Below are positions 49,307 through 58,311 of a stretch of DNA of 64,000 nucleotides, piece after piece. Source of the DNA: Asterella californica (Eukaryota > Streptophyta > Marchantiopsida > Marchantiales > Aytoniaceae); the NCBI GenBank assembly GCA_036924285.1, contig JAYKYS010000006.1:24588001-24652000 (forward strand). Direction: 5' to 3'. The position numbers and the translations under genes are program-made. Positions within the stretch are counted from its first letter, which is position 1, and each line of letters begins with the position of its first letter. Below the pieces are notes generated by a model. The model worked only from the letters and a program-made list of their open reading frames with translations. It was not told the origin of the DNA and did no database searches.

Positions 49307-49837
49307 GTGCGGCCGGGTCGTTGCGACTGCAGGTTTATGCAAGACTGTGATTCACGGGTTTCAGGAATTGCGAGCTCCCCTTTTTTATCGGATGCAGAGA
49401 GTGAAGAGTGCTTTGATTCAGATAAGATGGGAGGAGATGCCAGCCAAGACATTTTGAACGGAAGCAGCAAAGATTACCGGGTCAATTTCCAGGACCTGGG
49501 TAAGAGCTTATCTCAATCAGAGTCTAAAATACCATCTTTTACAGATCAGATTATCGTCGGAGATATACAGGAGACAAGGGAGTTGCAGCATTCGAAAGGG
49601 AATGAACAGCCGTCGAGATACTTCGCTCATCCTACCCCCGAGATAGAGAAGCAGTACGTTCACAAGGTTTATGACGCTATTGCTCCACATTTTAGCTCAA
49701 CTAGGTTTGCAAAGTGGCCCAAAGTGGCCGCATTTCTCGACGCTCTGGCTCCTGGTTCAGTAATTGCAGACTCTGGCTGCGGGAATGGGAAGTATTTGGG
49801 ACTAAATGCAAGTTGTCACTTTATCGGTTGCGACATC
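49307..49837 (+). pseudogene. TRM9/ALKBH8-type tRNA methyltransferase gene fragment
   Basis: This exon-like segment opens after TTTGTGCAG and ends before GTGCGT. The last 65 codons match plant TRM9 (At1g36310 type): EIEKQYVHKVYDAIAPHF, STRFAKWPKVAAFL, then SAM-binding motif I DSGCGNGKYLGLN and HFIGCDI. The family methylates the wobble uridine carboxymethyl group in tRNA (mcm5U) with Trm112. Here the rest of the Rossmann fold and the C-terminal half are missing; I scanned to 52.5 kb and found no continuation, and beyond lies a Helitron. If intron 1 were retained the frame would stop at 49871. The first 110 codons show no domain and may be leader sequence. Truncated and probably non-functional as a methyltransferase. 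Confidence 0.75.
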
Positions 49838-49839
49838 GT

Positions 49840-52570
49840 GCGTGCGGGCGTCACTGAAGAGGTGTGTCACTGATTATTCTCCCAGTCAGGAAAAAGCTAG
49901 CACAAAGTTGCGTAAAGTAGAACTTTAACGAAGTATATTGACTGTCTGGGGTTCAGGACAGGACACCCTTAACCGTTGCAGTGTCGGGTTGCTTCAGAGG
50001 ATTGTATATCATGTTCTTAGTCGTCTTATGTACAAGTTTATTTTCTGTCATGGTTTTCTCTTCATTCATTGTCAACGTGTTCATTTGTCGCAGATGGTGG
50101 ATGCATTCATGGCCGTGAGGCCTTTGCCTAACATGTACGGTTGACTCAGTAGTCAAGTATTCAACTATTCACGCCTAAGGTAAGTTATCAACAAGTTTTG
50201 TTGATTTTATGGAGAACCTGAGCTGGGGTTGATAACATATCGTACCATCTACTGGGAAATAAGTATGCCACAACATATACCAAGATATATCACGAGATGT
50301 TATGAGCGGATACTCCAGCAAACTCATCAGATGTTTGTGGTGAAGTGCTGGTTATGCGAAAAAGAGCGCAAAAGGACTTTCTTTAAGCACGAAAAGTTTT
50401 TCATCCCGGTGTGATCGCAACGTGCATTTAAAAGTAGATGGTTCAGCTCGTCCTCTGGGATGTTGGTGGTAGGAACGTATCTCGTTGCCAGTCAATCCAT
50501 GTAGTAACTAGTAAATGTACCATCAGAGTACGAAGTCGTTCTGTGCCCATGTGTACCTGAAATGCAAGAAATCCGCTGTGTAGTAATCTGTATCAAGAAC
50601 TTCCGTTCGTAAGGAACCGCTGAAATGGTTTGAAGAGTAGTAGTTTGTAGCAGTTGTTGGTTGTTTCACGTCGTATTGCATTAGAAAGCTCCAGCAACTA
50701 ACATATATATTCGTTTAGAGACGCCCGTAACCTGTGTATTATGTACAAATACCACGGCTTACACATGTGTCTTTATTGCAGAAAACATTGTGCTGCTTTC
50801 GGGAACTTGCTTCACTGGTTATCGAGTGACCTAAAGCTTTGGTCAAACAGAGGCTGGTGCTTGCATTCAATTTTGGAGCTCATCATTTATGCTGGTAATT
50901 TATACCAGGTCCACTATAATTGTATCCTTTCAGAATATAGATTGACACGAAGGTGTACGTTTTCACGGACGTGTGCATGGGCTCTGCGCTGTGATTTCAG
51001 TTTTCAGTTTTTTGAGGTGCTAATAGTGTCAACGCGCGTTCCTTCTTTCGATGTTGAATGAACTTTTTCTGACCTTCTAGCACGGTCCTCACATGAATCA
51101 GTGTCCCATTTACAACGTTACCAACATTCTATCGACAAGAAATTCTAGTCCCTCAACAGACTGCACCTTAAGCTTTCTAGTACTCATAACGCATGTAGGA
51201 ATAAAATTCTAATAAGATCTGGGCCGAAGCCAGCTCCATCCAAGTTATGATTCGGGCATTTGTCCAGCCATCTTATCCATTCCTTCGTTCTGATCGAGTT
51301 GAACATGTGGACAAAGTCTGTTACATTGTCAACCGGTTAGTTGCTGTAGTTGAGTTTTGTCGATCAACACAACTCTTCAGACGATGGCGGACGAGAGCTA
51401 GGAAAATCAGGGTTGGTACGGAACTTTTGTAAATATGGTATAACGTCACAGTTTGGTTCGGGGTATTGCAGGCTTGCATGTTCAATAAGCAATGATTTAC
51501 AGCAGTGTATTTGCAGAGAAGAATCTGCAAGGGATCACATACACCATGTTCGCTTGATCGAGATGTGTTATGCTTCTTTTGGAGTAGTTCATCTATGTAT
51601 CCGCCACAGTATGATCAACACGGTTTTAGCCCCACATCATATCAGCAAGCTCCTATTTGTTTCCGAGATTTAAGAAGATCATGGCAAGAGGGGCTTTTCA
51701 TTGTTAGTTTCATCGACTGCGGTTTTGAGAAGATCCCAAGAGCAAGTGCATCAGCAGTAAATTTCAAGCAAAAGGTTGTTAAATTCCAACGGTCAGGCAG
51801 GTCTATAGAAATGGAAAATAATCCTCTATATTGCAGAGCGTCACTCTTGGAACGGAGACTTTGTTCGAAATGTGGCAAGGTGCAGACGCATCGTACGAAT
51901 CGAAACGATGAAGTCAACAAAAAGTTACAGGTCCAAGAAATTGTCAAAACGTTTTTGACTTTCAGGTTGCACCTTCTTTTCCAACATCTTTTTCCCATCT
52001 TTTTGGTCAACGAAAGGACATTCGCTGTTTGATACCTTGTGCGATTGACCAGGTTACTCCGTAACCAAATCATGTAGCCTATTCATGCTATGCTGTTCAC
52101 AACGAGAAATCTGCCGTGACTGTCAGGTTTCGTATGTTCCTCGAGTTTTGGTGACTTAAGAAATCTAGGTTGGGTAAGGAATTACCCCTCCAGGCTTCTG
52201 ACATCACTTTACGTGTCCACAACCTTTTGGTTCTATTTCAGGATCCATATTTTCGGATGACCAGAGATGCAGCTCCCCGAATAGGTTATTTGAAACCCGC
52301 CTTAATCGAATCTCTTTTCTTCTTCGCACTGTAGTTAATTTCATGTATCTAATCTATAATAAAACTTATAGCATTTTTGTTTAAGCATTCAAGTAAATCA
52401 ATACCAGTTGTAAATATTCCAAGCTAAATTGAACATTGCTTGAAGTTTTCCAACAATGCTTTCTTTGATGTTGTTTTTCAGATATATATCACATGATCAA
52501 ACGGAGTCTGACATACGATGATATATGTAGAACTTGAAACTCTTTTCCAAGTGCAACTCTATGAACGTGC
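49840..52570. other. no supported coding sequence
   Basis: I looked specifically for the missing TRM9 and guanosine deaminase exons and did not find them. Open frames at 51.3-52.0 kb on both strands have no recognised domain. No repeats stand out. Confidence 0.4.
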
Positions 52571-52577
52571 GAAACGC

Positions 52578-53100
52578 ATGAAACAATAAAGCCCACGGAG
52601 AAACATATAAACTGGGAGAAAAAAAAACAAAAAGCGCTTTGAAACAAGAAAGTCCACGGAGAAACGTATAAACTTGGAGAAACAAAAAACAAAAAGCGCT
52701 TTGAAACAAGAACGTCCACGGAGAAACGTATAAACTTGGAGAAACAAAAAACAAAAAGCGCTTTGAAACAAGAACGTCCACGGAGAAACGTATAAACTTG
52801 GAGAAACAAAAAACAAAAAGCGCTTTGAAACAAGAACGTCCACGGAGAAACGTATAAACTGGGAGAAACAAAAACAAAAAACGCTTTGAAACGATACGAA
52901 ACGATACGAAACGATATGAAACGCTTGAAACGCTTTGAAACGCTTTGAAACAAAAACAAAGAATGCTATGAAACGCTTTGAAACAAAAACAAAAAATGCT
53001 ATGAAATGCTTTGAAATGCTTTGAAATGCTTTGAAACAAAAACAAAAAATGCTATGAAATGCTTTGAAACGCTTTGAAACATTTTTGAAACACTTTTGAA
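52578..53100. repeat. 62-bp minisatellite plus GAAACGCTTT short repeats
   Basis: About five units of 62 bp (starts near 52578, 52641, 52703, 52765, 52827) carry GTCCACGGAGAAACGTATAA and AAAAAGCGCTTTGAAACAAG. From 52888 the array changes to short units of 10-11 bp such as GAAACGCTTT and GAAATGCTTT with ACAAAAACAAAAAATGCTAT inserts. The long Phe-rich minus-strand frames across it are by-products of the repeat. Confidence 0.9.
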
Positions 53101-53333
53101 AGGACAATTATTTACAAAATTTACTACCATTCATACGCGATTTGATTCACAAACATATTTGCGAACAAAAACAAATCGAAACGTAAAATTTAATTGCATT
53201 AAACTGAAAATTCAAGATTATTTCAAAGGTAAATACTTCAGAAACGTTCATTACTCTTAAAACGTGACATCATTTTATACAAATTACATCAAACATCTTC
53301 ACGCAGTGAAAATGTATGAAATTTAAACTTAAT

Positions 53334-54075
53334 GCAACATATGAAACGTAGCAAATATTCAAGATTACATGATCTATGTGCTTCTGCTCCTCATTGTTCT
53401 TGCTCAGAAAACTACCCAGAGGAGAAAAAAGAGAACTCAAACTTCGTCATCAATCATAATCGAACAACCAAAGTTGAACAGCACGACGGTCATCATAATC
53501 AAGTAAGTGGATTACAACCTTTGCATACAACAAGGAGCATGTATGGACAGATGTCACAGTAGCGTAGTAGCTGTCCTAGGTGAAGGAGTCATCAAGACCC
53601 GTAAAACATCACTGCAGATACATTCAACCTCCAACTGCTAACAAAATCACTATTCCACTAAAAAGTCTATTGTTAGTTCAAAATAATCAAGACGTGGAAT
53701 CAAAACTAATTATTGCAGAAATTCGTGCAAAAGTATCACCTTTTAAAAAAGAAGTTCAAAAATTTATTTATTCTAATTTAGAAGGTGAAATGCATTGCAG
53801 TACAAAAGTCAGTCATGCTTCATAATATATACACTTATTGCAATAAAAAATAGATTATATTATTAAATCAAATGTATATTAATTTATACGTTTGAAACAA
53901 CATATGAAACGTAGCAAATATTATGCTTCTGCTCCACATTGTTCTTGCTCAGAAAATACCCAGAGGAGAAGAAAGAGAACTCAAACTTCGTCATCAAACC
54001 ATAATCGAACAACCCAAGTTGAACAGCACGACGGTCATCATAATCAAGTAAGTGGATTACAACCTTTGCATAATT
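53334..54075 (+). repeat. two copies of a ~190-bp segment before the Helitron OTU gene
   Basis: 53334-53532 and 53897-54075 both run from CATATGAAACGTAGCAAATA through TTGTTCTTGCTCAGAAAA, CAGCACGACGGTCATCATAA, to AAGTAAGTGGATTACAACC. The second copy encodes an open frame from the ATG at 53904 (MKRSKYYASAPHCSCSEN..). The first has small insertions that shift its frame. An open frame in between (53580-53825, plus) has AT-rich coding-like codon use but no recognised domain. Confidence 0.8.
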
Positions 54076-54138
54076 TTCATGGATTACAATTTGTAAGTTT
54101 ATCAAACAACAAACATAATCTTCTATTATTCTGTTCAG

Positions 54139-54702
54139 ATGTCTAAAGATTTGTCTGAATTAAAAAAATGTGAAGATTTTGTATATGCTCCAGGAGATTG
54201 TATGTTTGATTCGATACAATATTTATTGCATCATAAATCTTCTACCGCATCTTTACGAAATCAAACTCAAAATGAAATTTATAATATCTACTTAAGAGCT
54301 AGATATACACATGATTCATTAATATTATCTTATTTCATGGAAGATGAATTGAGAGTGTCACATCGTGTCGAATCTGTAGATGAATATATAACCAAAGTTG
54401 GTAAAATGGCAAAAAAAGGTGGTGCGTGGGGTGATTCTTTATGTCTCTTAGCTTTATCCTCCATACTACAAAAAAATATACACATCTACAGTTCTACTTC
54501 TGGAAAGAATATAATTAAATTTCCAAACAACAACTCGTATCATGTTACTTTCAATCTTCTATATGATGATAATGAAGGTAGTTCCGGTCATTACAAACCA
54601 ATCATATTGATTCGTGATGAATTTCTTACTGAGAAATGGGAGTATATAGTGAAACAACTGCAAGATTTACGATTAATTCATCTAAATGTACCAATAGTAT
54701 AA
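54139..54702 (+). CDS. OTU-domain cysteine protease-like ORF of the Helitron
   Basis: 187 aa. The OTU signature appears as APGDCMFDSIQYLL with the nucleophile Cys21, followed by WGDSLCLLALSSIL and the late histidine in GHYKPI (His151). The usual GDGNC spacing is shortened to GDC, so the oxyanion loop may be altered. OTU domains cleave ubiquitin; in Helitrons and some retroelements their role is unknown. A canonical acceptor TTCTGTTCAG ends at 54138 and a GTAAGT donor at 54048, so the leader frame from 53904 may be spliced directly onto this one with a 91-nt intron. The terminal TAA at 54700 is in the same frame as the following DUF6570 segment, so originally the two were one protein. Whether it is expressed is unknown. 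Confidence 0.7.
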   Translation: MSKDLSELKKCEDFVYAPGDCMFDSIQYLLHHKSSTASLRNQTQNEIYNIYLRARYTHDSLILSYFMEDELRVSHRVESVDEYITKVGKMAKKGGAWGDSLCLLALSSILQKNIHIYSSTSGKNIIKFPNNNSYHVTFNLLYDDNEGSSGHYKPIILIRDEFLTEKWEYIVKQLQDLRLIHLNVPIV

Positions 54703-55930
54703 TTAATACGTAAATTTATAAGTAAAAATCCTATTTATGAGAACGACTTAAACACTATTCAAACTAAAATTTATAAACTAGGTATAGATAAACTAAATCT
54801 CCAAAAGACCAAAGTAAACCATCCTTTGCAAGATATTGACTCTCACCAATTAAACATTCTATATTCGGAACTCTTATTATCCTATCAAAGATATCCGTAT
54901 TTATCCATAAGAGATGTCATAAAGAATTTCATACAATCTCATAAACAATATGAGATACAACTCTTTAGAATGAAAAAAACACTTTCTGACAAAATAAAAC
55001 AATACAGAATAATGAATAAGACTAATTCAATTAACACATCTAACCGTACTTCTAAAAAACGAAAAAAACTATCATTAGAAGAAAAACACGTAGATACTTA
55101 CTCCAAGTCTCTACTCGACGTTCCATATCATTCGTGTGACATATGCTATAAATGTGATTTCTTGAAGAATTTAAAATATATCAATCAAATTCATTACGAT
55201 TTCATTTGCTCTTATGCTGAAACAACTAACAAAACTTTCGAACAGCTTAAAGATAATACAAGGATTTGTTTGATGTGTATGCGGTATATAAACGATAACA
55301 AAATATCTCTTTTCTTTGAGATATCTAGAGTTTACAATAACAATACGATACCATATCTTGAATGTTTAAACGAAGTCGAAGAAAGATTGATCTCATCGCG
55401 AGTCATGTTTGGAAACATTCATATATACAATGGGTTCCAACAATGGCATCTAAGAGGTAGTGTTATCAATATCCCTTCAAATACAAACATGGTCCAAACA
55501 CATTTATCACGTATGGTCGATGAAGAAGGTTCTATCATTAATATATTTACATTAATTCTTTTCCAAAAAATGTTGCTTCCATTTGGCAAGCCAACACAGA
55601 TTGTCAATACGTGTTGGATCCACATGCTGCGGCACAATATTATACCTCATATCTAACAAAATATATAATAATTCCTTGGTACAATTAATAATAAATGTAC
55701 CGAGGAAAATCAAGAAATAACCACACGAATAAAAAAGTTAGGCAATGCATTCCTGAATTCTAGACAAGTTTCGGCTCAATTAGCCATCTATACAATCTTA
55801 AAATTACTTTTGTATCATGCTTCTTGTTCTTTTCAATTCATAGACACTAGTAGTCCATCCGATCGAACCTTCCTCCTCAAAAGTGTCAACTATCTTCTGA
55901 ATATGATTCTTCGACAAACATAAGATTGCC
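54703..55930 (+). pseudogene. Helitron DUF6570-like region and Rep remnant
   Basis: In the OTU frame after one TAA, the sequence continues with CxxC cysteine motifs (CDICYKCDF, CLMCMRY) and then LNEVEERLISSRVMFGNIHI and LRGSVINIPSNTN, the block that precedes the Rep domain in many Helitrons (DUF6570). Near 55600 it jumps, with a frame change, to DPHAAAQYYTSYLTK and, further on, LGNAFLNSRQVSAQLAIY and FIDTSSPSDRTFLLK, which lie after the HUH and catalytic Tyr motifs in complete elements. The piece between, about 300 or more residues including the nuclease motifs, is absent. Several frameshifts follow. The element cannot encode its own replication initiator. Confidence 0.75.
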
Positions 55931-57971
55931 ATCCATCATAGATAAGTATGCACGACGTCCACAATATCTGCAAACAAATTCAATGGCTTTGATAGAATTC
56001 GTGACCAAGTTTAATACTTCAAAAAATAAAAGATTGAGAAAATCTAAAATCGTTCGATGGATATGTTTCGACCAATATAAACAACCGGAAGAGTATCTAA
56101 GAGAGCAAGTGTTGTTATATGTCTCTTTTCTATACGACGAGCACAATATTAAAGATTCAACTGAAACATGAGAAAAACTATAATAGACATAAATCACATA
56201 TTCTATTATTACAAAATTTATATACTTTTAAATACAAATCGGACGAAGTAGACGAGGATTGGAAAAAATTTGAGGATGAAGTGGCAGAACTTGAAGAAAT
56301 AAGAGAATATCATAATGAACAAAGCGAACCGAAACAGGATTCAAGCAATTTAGATTTAGACAATGTCGACTTAATGCAACGAACTACTCTTAAATGTACT
56401 TCTAAGACTACTAATCGTGAAGAAATCTTCCCGATCAAAGATCCTCTAATATCAATAGAATCGTTTTGTGTTGAGTTACGTCAATTGAACAAACAACAAA
56501 AGCTAATCTTCAATGATTGTATGTACAAAAATATACACTTTCCACATGAACCAATCCATTTATTTCTTACGGGAGAAGCAGGAACCGGTAAAACATTCAC
56601 CTTATTAAAAATTATACAAGGATTGTCATGGATATACGAAGATGATAAATCCAGGTTTAATGATCCTGAACAAATAAAAGTTTTGAAGATAGCATACACA
56701 GGACGAGCTGCATATAACATACAAGGAATGACTATTCACAGTGTCTTAGCGATCTCTAAAGACTTACGATACGAACGTATCAAAATTAAGTCCAGATCGA
56801 CTAGATAAATACATCAAATATTATAGCCAATTAAGATTATTAGTGATAGACGAAATCTCTCTGGTGGGCGCAAGAATGTTCTCTTACATAAACCAAAGGT
56901 TACAACAAATAACTCAGAATTTCAACCTTCCATTCAATGGCATAGATATAATTGTTTGCGGTGATTTTTATCAAGTACAACCTGTTCAAGATTCATGGAT
57001 TTTTCAGTCTTCTAATATTTATTTTCAAAATATTGCCATTAACATATGATCTTCATTTTTCAAACACTATGAACTGACTCAACCTATGCGTCAGAACAAT
57101 ACAAATTTTATACAAATTTTGAATCGTATTCGCATCAACCAACAAACATCTTCTGATCTACATTATTTAAATTCAACTTATCAAAAAATGTATTCTAAAC
57201 CAAACGATATACTTCATTTATTTTACACTAACAAAGATACGAAACTTCATAATCAACATGTATTTAGTATAAGTGATGAGAACGAATATTTATTCCATTT
57301 AAAAGATCATTTATTTTTTGTTATATCAAAAAAGATTTAAGATATCCATAAATCCAAAAGATACAGCTGGATTACACAGTACTTTATCTCTAAAAGTTAC
57401 TATGTTAATAGAATTATATTATAATTATAACACACGAGATGGACTCACCAATGGAAGCGATGGGATTTTCATGTCCACAACAACATATAACAATGATCAA
57501 ATCATTTGGATCTAATTTTTTGATCTAAAGATTGGAACATAAACAAGGAACAAACAAAAACATTTGTATTCCAATAACATTCATCCATCTTGGACGACCA
57601 TTATGAGAATTTCACAATTTTCAATCAATAAATATATCAGAGAACATAAGATCACTAGAACACAATTCCATGTTCAACAAGCATCTACGCGAACTATCCA
57701 CAGATCGCAAGGATTGACCATGCATCAGGTAACTTTCAGTCCCGAGCACATAAATCGACACGAATAAACATACACGGCATTATCCAGAGTGAAAAATCCT
57801 AAACACTTACATATATTACAATTGATAGAGCATCATCATATAGTTGTAGACAGCAGAGTCACTCTCGAAATGAAACGGTTGAAACTAAAATCATCGTGGC
57901 AATTCCACATCCATGATCTTCAGATGAATATCTCATCTTCCACTTACATGCTCATACAATTTCTAAACTGA
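55926..57971 (+). pseudogene. Helitron PIF1-type helicase, broken
   Basis: The linker IIDKYARRPQYL..SMALIEF..RKSKIVRW leads into the helicase. Walker A GEAGTGKT is at 56572-56595, TGRAAYNIQGMTIHSVL follows, Walker B LVIDEIS near 56842, CGDFYQVQPV near 56956, YELTQPMRQNN near 57070, then TIHRSQGLT near 57695 and TALSRV near 57775. These are the superfamily 1B motifs in the correct order, 5'-3' DNA unwinding in the family. Frame changes near 56170, 56800, 57050, 57345 and 57490-57560 break it into at least six pieces. Helicase motifs are otherwise well kept, so the decay is recent relative to the Ty3 element or the copy was under selection until lately; that dating is inference. Confidence 0.88.
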
Positions 57972-58270
57972 AGCTTCACAAGTATATATTTGCATAAATG
58001 ATGCAGACATGTTACTATCACCACATGAAGACATGTTGAAAGATGCCCGTTGGAGTTACATAAATTATAAACTACTTCTTTCAATATCCGAAGATAATTT
58101 CATGGCTTTCAAAGACTATATTAATTTTCATCATTTTTTTAACATTCATCCACATCTCTAGAATTACACTTTCACATATATCACTTTCTAAGACTCGTGA
58201 GATGAGATGGATTTCTTTTTTAACATTCACCTTCACAGATTTCACCTTCTAGGATTATGAGGTCTTGCAA

Positions 58271-58311
58271 ACGCATAGCCCTTGCAATTTCATTGCATGC
58301 GTAGCGACTTG
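58271..58311 (+). other. candidate Helitron 3' terminus (hairpin + CTTG|TT)
   Basis: Outer arms ACGCAT and ATGCGT and inner arms TGCAAT and ATTGCA form a hairpin, then AGCGACTTG with host TT next. Position, hairpin size and distance to the end fit Helitron termini; the last four bases CTTG differ by one from CTRR. Confidence 0.4.

Larger units (their letters stand above)
53334..58311 (+). mobile_element. decayed Helitron with OTU, DUF6570-like region and PIF1-type helicase
   Basis: Domain order on the plus strand: duplicated leader exon, OTU protease, DUF6570-like segment, remnant of the region after the HUH replication initiator, then a PIF1-type helicase. That is Helitron organisation with the Rep nuclease core missing. 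The 3' end is proposed from a hairpin at 58271-58303 followed by AGCGACTTG|TT at 58311, close to but not exactly the canonical CTRR end. The 5' TC end was not found. The whole element is much more AT-rich than the neighbouring host genes. Confidence 0.75.

Noticed and set aside
52489..53107. Three overlapping minus-strand frames of 156-182 codons, Phe/Ser-rich
   Set aside because: They are translations of the 62-bp minisatellite and GAAACGCTTT repeats. The unit is not a multiple of three, so the same repeat opens several frames at once; no domain or start context.
53892..53894. TTG as start of the leader frame before the Helitron OTU gene
   Set aside because: An in-frame ATG follows at 53904 and is shared by the duplicate copy at 53341, so TTG is not needed.
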